This document shows positions 1 through 11,227 of a DNA stretch of 64,000 nt, in pieces. Every line of letters starts with the position of its first letter. The stretch's first letter is position 1. Under the pieces are notes generated by a model, which was given only the letters and a program-made list of their open reading frames with translations, searched no databases and was not told the origin of the DNA. This stretch comes from Pelodera strongyloides. Its lineage: Eukaryota > Nematoda > Chromadorea > Rhabditida > Rhabditidae. The position numbers were made by a program, and so were the translations under genes. The stretch lies in contig JAANDG010000616.1 of assembly GCA_036852015.1 (NCBI GenBank), forward strand, positions 21,607 through 85,606, written 5' to 3'.

Positions 1-1253
1 CTGCTCAAGCACAAGTACATTGTGTTTGCCAGGTTTGTATTTATCGTAGTTTGTAGTTTATCGTTTGGAGTCTACAGTTGATTGTTTGGAGTTTTTGTCA
101 GAAGTTGTCAGAAGTTGTCAGAAATTGCCAGAAGTTGTCAGAAGTCAGTAGTTGTCAGAAGTTTATGCTTTGTTGCATTTTGGCGAATAACATTCATTAA
201 TCACCCGCACCCCGCCACGTTGCTTGAACACCACTGATACGTTTCAGCTACAAGTTAATTGTAGGAAAGCACGCGGGAATATGATGACCGACCGCTTGTT
301 AGACGCTAATTCGAATTGTTAGGTGCTAAATGCGAATCCAGCTTAAAGCGAAATGCTAGCCCCTTTGGAAAATTTGCATATGATAAGCAAATCCTATGTA
401 TCCTATGCCAAAGAGGCTAGCATTTCGCTTTAAGAAAAGGGGGCGCCAGCTATGGGCTCCAGCATAAAAAATACTACCCTCCCTATTTGGCTGGTCAAAT
501 GACTCTTCAGTTGTAAGTGTTCCCAATTTTTGGCGTTACTCAATATGGGTTTCCAAAGGTGTCCAAGGCTGTCCAAAGCTGCCCACGGGTGTCTAAATGT
601 GTCCAGGTGGTGCCCACGGGTGTCCGGGTGTATAGTCCAATAAGCCGCACAGGTGTCTGTGTGGTCCCATCATTGTGTCTTCATTATTTGTGGTACACAA
701 TCTAACACAAACGATACGTGTAAAAAAATAATGATACTCACGGTGCGGTACCAAATTTCAGGACCAACCCTGAACAAAAGTTGATGATTGTCAAAGAGTG
801 TCAGAAGAGGGGCGAAGTTGTCGCCGCAACGGGTGGAGGTGTCAACGACGCGCCAGCACTCGCCCACGCAAATGTGGGCATAGCTACTGGACTCACTGGT
901 GGGTGGTCTTATTTTAAAGGAACTGTTTTGAAGATCAAACCTCCTTTGATGAAAGGAAAGAAACAGAGGGCGCATTTTTCATGAGCGCAATTTAAACCTT
1001 TACTAAAGATGGAGCACATCTTAGTAAGGAAAAGGCGTTCATCGCATTTCCAATCGATAACTCGATCAAGCAATAATCAAATAATCAATAAACATCTATA
1101 TTTGGCAAATTATCTACAGGCAGTGACATCGCCAAACAAACCGCCGACATCGTCTTGTTGGACGATAATTTCGCCTCGATTGTGCAGGGAATTGAAGAAG
1201 GACGATTGTTATTTGATAATTTGAGGTTTGTAGAGCGAGAGAGAGAGAGAGAG

Positions 1254-1288
<35 letters not shown>

Positions 1289-3963
1289 AAGAGAGATAGA
1301 GAGAGAGAGAAAGAGAGAAAGAGAGCGACAGAGGGAGAGAGAGAGAGAGAGAGGGGAGAGGGAGATAAATAATCTTCACAGTCCAGTCAACCATTTTCAG
1401 ACTTTCACTTGCCTACACATTCGCTCACTTGTGGCCCGAAGTCGTCCCCATAATGCTGTCATTTATTCTCGGTCTTCCACATGGACTATCACCACTACAG
1501 GTTGGGAACGAAGCTCTATTTAGGAGAGTGGGGAACCATACTGTACCGCAGACTACCGTAGTCGTTTATGGGACCCATACTATACCGTAGAGCCGCAGAC
1601 TACCGTAATCGTTTATGTGTAGGTGTACCCGGTTAGGTTTCGTGCCTAATCATATTCTTTTCCAGAGTTTCATCTATGTTAATTTCAGATCTTGTCTGTG
1701 GATCTTGCGTCTGAACTTCCGCCGTCGATTTCTCTTGCATACGAGCAGCCGGAACGGTAGGTGGAAATTTCTGTGCCCCAATTTTAATTTCCGAATTAAT
1801 GAAATCAGCGCTACTTGAACTACCCAAAATTCTAAATAGCACTCAATGCTAATTTGTGTCCATCTCGGGAAAGATTATTTGCTTGTTTTCGTTTCGGAAA
1901 GAGCACCCCGAACGCTCCCTTACGTTACGAACAGCCGGAACGATGCGGAATTCTCGCTCTTTAGCCGGGAGTTACACATACGAGCAAATTATTATCTTGT
2001 AAAATGTTCAGTGTTTGTTGAACAAATAATAATAAGAAAATAACATACGTTTTCAGTGACATAATGAGGACACCGCCGCGAAATCGTGGAGCACGACTGC
2101 TGAGTAAAGGTGGGTTTAGCTGCTAAATGGACTACCTTTGAGGCTGAGGTCTAATTCTAAAAGTCATTTTTTTGCCGCTGTTTGTGAACTAGGAAGAAAG
2201 CTCGAAAAAAAGATCATGATTCACGTTAGAGGGACATTGAATATCGTAGTTATTAGTTGGAAATGATAGCCGAGTGGCTAGCGTCGTAAGACAGCAATCT
2301 AAAGACTCGGGTTCGGTTCTGGCCCGTTTAAAAAGCTACAGTCAGACAATTGCAGGTCTTATCCTCTACGCGTACGTGTTCGCCGGATGCGGAATCACGA
2401 TTGGCTGTATCGCTGCTTTTCTTTCTGTTTACTGGTGAGAGCTTATCTGCTTTCGCTACAGTATCCACTCCTACTTACAGTTAACTTAGTCTCCTACCGT
2501 ACGTAGGAGACCAAGTTAACTTGCATCTACGGGTACCTACAGGTGAAGATACGTACCTACAGGTGAAGTTACGTACCTAAGTTGAAGATACCTACCTACT
2601 GTTGAAGATACATCGGCTTTTCAAAGTTACCTACCCGGAGATAAATTGCTCCCTTTAGGTACCACGACATCCCGATCTCCAGCCTACTTTACACGCAAGA
2701 ACATCATTGGAAGGTGAAACATTACAATTGTTTTGTTTATTTCAAACTTTATCTACGCTTTTCTGTGGTCCTAACATTTTAAAGTGTATATAAAGCCTGC
2801 CGTCTGGAATCAAATTACCATATTGCAGTGCTCGTGAAACCCGTGACATAAGAAATGGGTGACCTCATTTGATGACGGTTCGCTGTTTTTTTACATTGTC
2901 CAGCTCAAACCATTTGGTGACGAGCCAGCGACGGGGTTTCTGTCGTTTCGGGAATTATTTCCTTTTCCTGCGATATCTCTCTGATTAGCCAGCCCTACCG
3001 CCGAGAAAATATTAAATGCTTCTTTCTTTAGATTGGTGCGGCGAACTTTACTGTCGGCGACCGCGTCTACACTGAAGATCAGCAGTTGTACATAAAGGGA
3101 CAAGCAGCCGCAGCGTGGCAGATTACTCTGGTTATGAGCCAGGTAAATATACACAGGATCCAAGACCCACGCCATTTAGCGACCATTTCGCGACCTCTTG
3201 GCGACTAATTTCACTGGGAAATGTCATGGAATGGTCACCAAATGGTCTCATGCTCGCGTCGGAGTTTTTTTTCGGTGATAACCATTTGGTAACCGTTTGC
3301 TGGCGGTTAACGAGTATTCACGGTTACCGGCGGTTATTTGAAGGTGATTAGTCAGGATCTTTTCAGGTGTTCCATCTGTGCAATTGCACGACGCGGCGCG
3401 TGTCCGTCTTCCGTCACGGTATAACGAATGTGGTTTCTTTCTTTGCGGTTATCATCGAGGTGAGCATTTTGTAATTATACGTAATTGCCTGCAAGTATGT
3501 GCAAAAGGAAGGGGTGTAAAATCTCAAAAATATCATTATTCACATCAAGAAGAAGTAGATATCAGTAATGGAAAGCCTCAGCGTAAACCTAAACATAAGT
3601 CCAAAACTAAACTAAACCCTAACCTTTGGCCGAAGCCTCAGCCTAACAATAAGCCTGTTCCTAATCCTGAGTACCTGGGGTTAACCATGGACCTAAGCCT
3701 AAGCCTAGGCCTGAGCCTGAACCCAAACCTAAAATTTAAAGAAAGTCTCATCAGAAGTCTTCATCTTCTTTCAGGTGCTAATGCTGGTGATGTTCGTGTA
3801 CACTCCAGTCGCTCAATACATAATGGACATACATACGCCACCGGGTTTTGTGTGGATATTTGCCCCATTCGTCGGCGTATATCTTTTCACGTATAACGAA
3901 TTGAGAAAGCTTATCATCCGGCGGTTCCCCAAACATAAATTTGTGAAGTTTATCAAGTGGTAG
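1..3963 (+). CDS. P-type ATPase alpha subunit, copy 1 (3' part only)
   Basis: This is the 3' half of a Na,K/H,K-ATPase-type alpha subunit; the 5' part lies left of the window. Phase-consistent exons: 1-32, 762-898, 1120-1225, 1401-1500, 1689-1756, 2057-2109, 2356-2434, 2659-2713, 3032-3142, 3367-3459 and 3775-3963 (TAG). They encode the end of the P domain ([34 protein letters not shown]) and membrane segments M5-M10, ending in [12 protein letters not shown], which matches the normal family C-terminus. Odd points: the P-domain motif TGDGVND reads TGGGVND, so the Mg-binding Asp is lost. M5 reads AHLWPE where pumps have TSNIPE, and M6 reads VDLASE where pumps have IDLGTD. By memory it is closest to the nematode-specific C. 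elegans catp-1 to catp-4 group. Family membership is secure; pump activity is doubtful. Confidence 0.88.
344..433. repeat. palindromic MITE family A, one arm pair
   Basis: It starts TTAAAGCGAAATGCTAGC and ends GCTAGCATTTCGCTTTAAG, with an inner arm TTTGCATATGATAAGCAAAT. It is shorter than the copies at 10873 and 12849. TTAA is present at both termini. Confidence 0.75.
1229..1368. repeat. (GA)n microsatellite, ATPase intron 13, left copy
   Basis: An impure GA dinucleotide run directly after the exon donor. It is the source of the spurious Ser-Leu reading frames on the minus strand. The right copy (13899-14028) differs in length and interruptions. Confidence 0.9.
2266..2338 (+). other. tRNA-derived sequence in ATPase intron (left copy)
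   Basis: The sequence has an A-box-like TAGCCGAGTGGCTAGCG and a B-box-like GGGTTCGGTTCTGGCCC at tRNA spacing, as in Leu/Ser-type tRNAs. The acceptor stem is not convincing. It is likely a tRNA-derived repeat and not a working tRNA. The same sequence occurs at 14925-14997. Confidence 0.4.
2476..2522. repeat. perfect hairpin in ATPase intron
   Basis: Two arms reading AGTTAACTT and GTCTCCTAC meet at a central GTAC, giving a nearly perfect inverted repeat with 20-bp arms. It is followed by a run of GGTACCTACAGGTGAAG-like repeats up to about 2615. The copy at 15135-15181 is identical. Confidence 0.6.
3560..3735 (+). repeat. degenerate telomere-like GCCTAA repeats
   Basis: The last intron of ATPase copy 1 contains imperfect tandem GCCTAA/GCCTGA/ACCTAA hexamers, for example CCTAAGCCTAAGCCTAGGCC. 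The canonical nematode telomere repeat is TTAGGC, the reverse complement of GCCTAA. The matching intron of copy 2 (16499-16780) lacks them and is unrelated in sequence. Confidence 0.55.
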
Positions 3964-5504
3964 TTAGAAGTTTTAACTAGTATATAAGGGACCCAGGGAC
4001 CCTCGAAAAATGTTATTAAATCAGAAGGTTAGATAGAAGTAGCAACGACGGCACTACGTGTAGTTAGTTGGGTACTAACCGCGGCGTAACTACAAAATTT
4101 CTAGGATATATTTCTTTTCTTTTCGTGTAGGTAGTAAAAGCTAATTGTTGACTGTATACTAACTTTTCACTGAAAATTGACAATTGACAGTAAAAGTGAC
4201 TGAAAAATTAATTCTGGCTAATTAATTTGATTAATTTGTTGTAGTTTGTAGCCGTACATGTACTATGTAATTTGTAGCCATAGCACTACACTACATACAA
4301 CAACTCGATATCTATCAAATATTTATGTTGCTCTCGATTCATCTTTTTATATATTTGGTCTTTTTGTTTTTTTTTTGTTTTGTTGTTATATTGCTTCGAA
4401 AATTATTTTTACTAAAGTCATGGTGCTTAATAACCCTTATGTTTGCATTATATTTTCCGATATTTTTCTTTATTTTTATAAGACGTGTGAGATTGTATGC
4501 ATAATATAGTTTATAGGTTGTAAAACGTAATTTCACTTTGTTATATTCGAACGTGTTGCTCATTATTGCCTTATTTTGCCCGACTTGCCTTATTTTTGCC
4601 CTTAGCCGCAGGGGCACAAAAACCGGCGTTGTCGCCGCTCACCCAAAAAGTGTGCGAGGACTGCGCCGCGCACGCCCATGTTTTACCGGCATAAATTGGG
4701 GAAAGCCGAGCGGCTCCCAAAGCTCTTTTACAGGGGATAACAACTTCACTTACTTGTTTTGTTTTAACTTAACTCTCCTCATATACTAATTGTTGAACGT
4801 GATATCCTAGAAGTTATGTATGTGTACATATCTAGTTTTATTATTATAATTTTTCATATTTTCTCACTTTTTCACCATTTATTACTGCTTTTTTAAAGTT
4901 GTTTCTCTCCCTGTCTCTCTCTCTCTCTCTCTCTCCCTCTCTCTCTCCCTGTCTCTCTCTCTCTCCCTGTCTCTCTCTCTCTCCGTCTCTTTATTTGTTT
5001 AATTCTGTGCTTTTTCTGTGATCGTCTGCTCACGACGTTCTTGCTCCATAAATGCCTTTGAGTCATGTATCCTGTATCGTATATAGTTTACAAAAGTGTT
5101 TATTTCGAGCAAATGAATATCGAAAGGAATTAAACATCAAATAGTTTTGCGTATGATATGTACAGTAATCATAAACAAAAAGAGCGATTATAATATTAAA
5201 ATACAGAGGGAAAGAGAGACAGAGACAGAGAGACAGAGACAGCGAGAGATTCAACTCCAAAATTTTCTTGCAATTCCCGCATAGAGAAAGGCTTCATAAT
5301 ATCGACAATTTCATAAAATAGATTACAAGTAGAGCAGAGGCAGAGTATTTTAGACTATAGACAACCGCGGCAAAGCCTAAAATACAATAGAGCGTACTTA
5401 TTCAAGGAAGAAAAATCAACTGATTTACAATTAGGCGTATTTATTGATTTAATTATATGGATACTGTGCCGGACAAATATCGTTAGTAATTTCTTGAGTA
5501 TTGA
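3964..5504. other. 3' flank and intergenic spacer, left copy
   Basis: No gene seen. It is the convergent spacer between ATPase and MESH1 and matches 16970-18442. It contains AT-rich sequence, a CT microsatellite (about 4905-4990), a short GA tract near 5210-5250 and a GC-rich stretch at 4605-4730. No coding pattern appears in any frame. Confidence 0.6.
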
Positions 5505-5954
5505 TTACTTATCCAGATGTTTGTTGATGATCTGATCCAGGGAAGCCTCCAGGTTCTCGTTAGTGCCCTTCATCTGTGCCACAACCTATAAGGAGACAAA
5601 CTTTAGAAGATATAGGTGATTTGGGGTTTTAGCAAACGTTCCTATGAGAAAGAGGGAGTTCGAGAAAATATTTCTTGAGCGACGTGCATCGTTAAAAAAC
5701 TCATCCGAAATATTTTCGGGGCTTTTCATACCTTCCCAATAATGTGAAAATCATTTGTTGTGATATTTCCAAACTGAATTAATCCCGATCGATGAAAACT
5801 TCGTCCCAAACATTCCCGGGAAGGGAATACCCAAATTATGCTCGATCACCAGATAATCGATAATCAGCGTAATCAATAAACCGATAATCGAAACCCCGAA
5901 TAATCGATATCCCACCTGTTGTGCCCATTTGTAGTATTCTTTGACTCTTCTGTG
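5505..5954 (-). pseudogene. MESH1/HDDC3 3' fragment (left copy)
   Basis: This is the duplicated tail of the MESH1 gene at 18443-20375. The last exon is complete (5505-5585, same reading with [12 protein letters not shown] and a TAA stop). The penultimate exon survives only as 5916-5954, encoding [11 protein letters not shown], and is cut off by the duplication junction. There are no HD-domain exons upstream, because the neighbouring sequence belongs to the next ATPase copy. It cannot make a functional enzyme. Confidence 0.85.
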
Positions 5955-6202
5955 CCTTTGCGTATGATTCACTCATATGTGGGTCACTGATTGATGTATT
6001 CAATAGTGCTGATTTCGTATGTAATTTTTTTTAAAGAAAAAAAGTTACAGTAATATAAGGAAAAGTGTGAAGGAGAGTATTGATAGATAAAGTTTATCAT
6101 GTTCTTTTACATGATATGTAAGGAAATGTTGGTAGATATAAACTAATATAAGCCACCTTCACAAGGTTCAAGGTTCAAGGGGTATAACGCGTGTTTTATA
6201 AA

Positions 6203-6335
6203 GCGCATACTGAACCGCTGGACAGCCAGGTAATAGTTGCAAATGATTTTCCTATCCTATTCTGCCAGAATTGCGAATGGTACAAAATTCGCGTTCTACA
6301 TATGATCATGAAAGCACGCTAATTCCGGTAGGTAG
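6203..6335 (+). pseudogene. decayed ATPase exons upstream of copy 2
   Basis: Positions 6203-6229 read AHTEPLDSQ before a GT donor, which aligns with the end of the actuator-domain TGESEP region of alpha subunits. After a possible acceptor at 6268, one frame reads NGTKFAFYI and then two TGA stops (6303 and 6309). This resembles the conserved segment that follows TGES in the family (pattern N-x-x-F-x-S/T). About 60 codons, covering the rest of the actuator-M3 linker and M3, should then precede the M4 exon, but only a few bases separate them. I read this as a mutated and deleted 5' remnant. The match is short, so chance similarity cannot be excluded. Confidence 0.35.
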
Positions 6336-6348
6336 GAAATCGTTCCAG

Positions 6349-7465
6349 ATTCGAGAATGTACTGGACCACTTCGTCACCGGTTTCTTGGTGATTATTGTG
6401 GCAAATGTACCGCAGGGACTTCCAGCTACAGTACTCTCACAGCTCAGGTACCACTTTATTGACGTACCTTTACCGCAGCTTCATTAGCTAAATGACCTTA
6501 TTGGCGGGTGGAGGGTGGAGGCATGCAACGGTCGCTAAGATCCAAAGACAGTTATATTATCGGTATATCGTAAGGAGTTAATTAACTTCTTTCTTCAGAA
6601 TTATCGCTCGTCGATGTGCGCAGAAGAACATTTACATAAAGAAGTTGGACTTGATAGGTGAGAAATTGCGAACTGTAAATATTTCTACTTTCGTAATGAA
6701 GCTAAGGTACCCAAGATACTCCGTTTTAATTGTAAGCGAATCAGCCCCAAAATCTAGATTTTCTTACATCTTGTTTCATTATGGGTGCACCTATTACTGG
6801 GTAGCCAATTCCTGAATATATACTACGTACAACTACTCCTGAATATATACTACATATAACTACTCCGCATAAACGTTATGTTACGTTATCACCCTTTTTT
6901 ACTTTCATTTACCTCTACGGTTATTTTTAATGTCTTTAGTTTCTTTAGTACTTTCTCTTTTCTTCGATTTTCCATTTACAGTATTATCACCCTTTATCAA
7001 CTGAAAGAATCGATGCAACTGGAAATAAATTATTATTATTATTATTATCTCAGTTCATAAAATATAGTTTTACTACCTATGGTAAGTACTCTCGTGTTGT
7101 GCAGCGCGGGTCTTGCAATTATATTTCCCTTTGGTTTTTCTTGCAATTATATTGCCCGTTCTTTCTTTGTATTGATTGTTAACCAATACACCATAATTAC
7201 AATAGGAACGTACACTACAATGATTTGCAGAGGTTCACGGTACTTTTTTCAGATGAGCTGGGAGCGTGCACTGTGATTTGCAGTGATAAAACCGGCACGC
7301 TAACGATGAATCAAATGGTTGTTACGGATTTGTGGTACAATGGGAAGCATATTCCAGGTTGGGCCTCAACTATGTGGGAATTTCGTAGTCTTCTCTCTCC
7401 CTCTCTCTCTCCCTCTCTCTTGGACTCTCTCTCTCTCTCCCTCTCTCTTGGACTCTCTCTCTCTC

Positions 7466-7543
<78 letters not shown>

Positions 7544-9431
7544 TTGGACTCTCTCTCGGACTCTCTCCCTCTCTCACTCTCACTCTCTCTCTCTCTCTCG
7601 CTCGCTCTCGCTCGCTCTCGCTCTCGCTCTCGCTCTCGCTCGCTCTCGCTCTCGCTCTCGCTCGCTCTCGCTCTCCTTTTCATATATAAATCTGCTCAGA
7701 CTCTGCTCAGTGATGTTGAACTTGTTGAACTTTCCTAACAAAATTATATAATTCTCACCTCAGGCAGTGTGACGGATGCGAAAATGCCTCATATTCGTAC
7801 ACTTCGACACATGCACAAACAAGGCAAGATGGAAGCCCCGCTCCTCGACATGCTCGCCGTGATGAGCGTATGCAATAGAGCGCAGTTTGATCAGGTATTG
7901 GTATTGCTTTAGCGTCATACCTTATCATAACTTATTAAAGGCATTGTGTAGGGAAATAATCTCTTGATCCTTATCGATGCTATCAATAAGTCATAATATG
8001 TATGTATTTAGAAGACAAGTTATTTCTAGCAAGTTATTACTTTTTTTCTCCTCAAGCTTATCATTGCATGTGGCTTAATTTGTCAACCTTCTTATCATCG
8101 TTTATATGATGCATACTTATATATAATGTAAATTATTAGTATTATTATTAAATTTTGATTCTTTGTAAAAGGGAAGTTTTGTGACTTATGCCTAACCACG
8201 TAAATTGACAAAATGTGCGCGCTAGTTTCAAATCAAACTAGTTTCCTCCAAACAACTACTTTCTCAAAGAGAAAAACAACATAATTATAAGTAATAATAA
8301 TTATAATACAATAGACGTAGAATAATAGGAAACTGAACGAAAAGTTATAATTGAATAAGGGTAGATAGCAGTGTACCTCGTTTCGACCCCTAAGTCAAGA
8401 GAAAAATCAATACAAGCATTCGCAATGTGACTTTTCCCCCGTAAAACCAAAGTCAGCTAATTATACCGAAGTCATTTTTAGTGTCGTCGTGCAATGTATC
8501 GAGTTTCAACAATGCGCGCCATGGAAAAAGCATCTTCAGAGGCGATGTTCATGCCGCCGGTCACCAAGAAGTTTATCATTGTGTGAGGATACTGAGATTA
8601 TATTTACCTTTATTCATTCTTACTTTAAAGCGAAATACTGGCCGGTTTTTGAAGAACATCGATTACACCAGCATTCTTATGCAGCTTATGCAAATGAACG
8701 TAAATTAAACGTAAAATGAACGTTAAATTCACGCAACTTGGCATATATGCGTAAGAATTCATTTGTCCACGATGCCTTTCAAAACAGGTATTTCGCTTTA
8801 AAAAATTAATTTTAAAATATTCTGACATAATCAGACACAAGAGGGATGCACTCATTGCTCGACTTTTTCACCAATATCCTTTTCTCCACACTCTGTCTGA
8901 GAAACACCGAACCTTGCATTCTGCACACGTAATTAAAGCGATATAACAGCTGGTTTTTTTAAAGTGCGTAGGTACCGGGGATTCAACCTGGGATCATCCG
9001 CGCCAAAATATACAACACTGCCAAACCGTGTGCATTATATAGCTTTAACAAACGCTCCTAGTCAATAAAAGATTCAAATAACCATAGCAAATAGTTTATA
9101 TTTTGAGGGATCCGAAGACTGGCGCTGTTAGTCAACCACGGTTCCCCACCGGCAGTTCGGCCGACCTCCAAGCACTGGCGCTACAGGAGGAGACGAGTCG
9201 AGATATGGTAATTTTAGCTTTAACAATCGACATGTAACAATTTATTGGACTCTTGGGCTCTTAGTATAGCTTATATGGTAAGCAATTACATACATGCCTT
9301 GATAATTAGCAAATTATTGGACTCTTACAATTAGTGTAACTTATTTTACATTCATAGATTCAAGCGGTGAACACACAGAGCTTCTTCGTGTTAGCTATTT
9401 TATAATATTAATAAGTGGGAGAAAGAGAAAA

Positions 9432-9478
<47 letters not shown>

Positions 9479-11192
9479 AGAGAGAGAGAGAAAAGAGAGA
9501 CTGAGGAATACAGAGATAAGGAAAGAAAAAATAAATAAATATAAGATTTTTTAAATAAAAATCTTATTTAGATAGCGAGTCAAGGCGGAACTAAAAAGAA
9601 AAAAAAACGAGATTTACGGAATGCCTAGCGACGTCGCCCTTGCTAAATACGTTGAGCACACTGCATCCGTTGAGGCGATCAGACAGCGATATCAAGTGAG
9701 TAGAAGGAAATAAAGTGAAATACCACCCGGTTTTTGAAACTCATCGTGGACAACTGAGTTCTTACATATTTATGCTAAGTTACTCGAATTTAGCTCGATT
9801 TTTTTTATTCTAAGGTATGCTCATTTGCATAAGCTGCACAAGAATGCTGGTGTACCGTGTACCCGATGCATTTCAAAAACCGGAAACAGGTTAGGCTCAT
9901 TGAAAATAAGTCAAAATAAGTCGTGTAATATTCTTTGTGCAGAAATACAAAGGTGTAAAGGGTCAGGCTCTGATAACTGCCACGCATATAAACTCAAAAT
10001 ACATCCTACACCAAAGAGGTGTATATTGTACATAATATAAGTTTCAAAAAAAATCCTCTAAATTAGTAAAGCGAAATACCGGCCGGTTTGTGAAACGCAT
10101 CAAGTACACCAGCATACTTATGCAGCTTATGCAAATGAACATAAATCAGAATAAAAAAAAATCGAGCTAAATTCGAGTAAATTATCATAAATTCGTAAGA
10201 ATTCAGTTGTCCACGATGCGTTTCAAAAACCGGCCGGTGTTTCGCTTTATATCGATATGTCTAATCTTTGTGTTTATTTATTCAGCCGGTTTTCGAAATT
10301 CCCTTCAATTCACTACGACGGTGGCAGTTTGTTGTGGCTCGTTGCTTGGCCGACGGTCAGGGTCCAGAGGACATGCCGAAACCAGAGAAGGTACGGCAAT
10401 CACTAGAAGTAATTGTTCACCAACGTTTGTATTCCTGTTGGTGAACACGAACTTCTTGGTGAGGAAGTAGGGCGGACTTGCGCTGTGTATTGTGCACGTA
10501 TATTGACTCACTTACCGCGCGCCCAAGTTTCCTAGATTACTAGCATTTTAAAGCTAACTCACGGCCGATTTTTGAAAAGCATATGAAATAGCTGCGTTCC
10601 TATCTCTTTATGCTAAGTGGGGACGAACTGGGGTCGAATTTTTTTCTAATGCTGCTTAGTTGCATGTAATGCATAGGAATGAGTTATTTGACGCACTTTT
10701 CAAAAACCGGCCGTTATTTCGCTTTCAACATTTTTCAGGGTGACGCTCGGTTCGTTGTTTTCATGAAGGGCGCACCGGAGTTGATTTTATCCAGATGTTC
10801 GCATGTCCGAACCAAAGATGGCCTACATGAGATCGATGATCAGTTCAGAGAAGATGCTCAGGTAATTCCTTTTTAAAGCGAAATGCTAGCCTCTTTGGAA
10901 AATTTGCATATGATAAGCAAATCATATGTATCCTATGCTAATTTTGTACGATTGCTGTGGACGATCGTACAAAATTAGCATAGGATACAAGGATTTGCTT
11001 ATCATATGCAAATTTTCCAAATGGGCTAGCATTTCGCTTTAAGACAAGCGAGCTTGTGGGTTAGAGTCCCGTTAAAAACATTTGTGTGTCGACTGTAACG
11101 TGAATATTCACAAACAAACAAACAAATTTTATACCTCTGTGAAGAAAGAGACAGAAAGTGAGAGAGAGAACTTGAGAGTGGGAGAGGGAACT

Positions 11193-11227
<35 letters not shown>

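Larger units (their letters stand above)
1..5954. repeat. tandem duplication unit, left copy (right-hand portion)
   Basis: Position 1 corresponds to 12529, and position 5954 to 18911 in the right copy. Exons, introns, 3' flank and the downstream MESH1 exon 6 all match, mostly base for base. Copy-specific differences include about 140 bp of extra palindromic sequence in the right copy near 12900-13080, different GA-repeat lengths, and clearly different introns around exons 19-21. Similarity stops abruptly at 5954, inside MESH1 exon 5. The left copy runs out of the window. Confidence 0.9.

Noticed and set aside
7311..7738. Long Ser/Leu and Arg/Glu reading frames on both strands
   Set aside because: They are translations of a CT/GA microsatellite within an ATPase intron.
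8958..9045. Possible minus-strand tRNA (GGTTGAATCCC with an upstream A-box-like stretch)
   Set aside because: Stems do not pair convincingly and the B-box deviates from GGTTCRANNCC.
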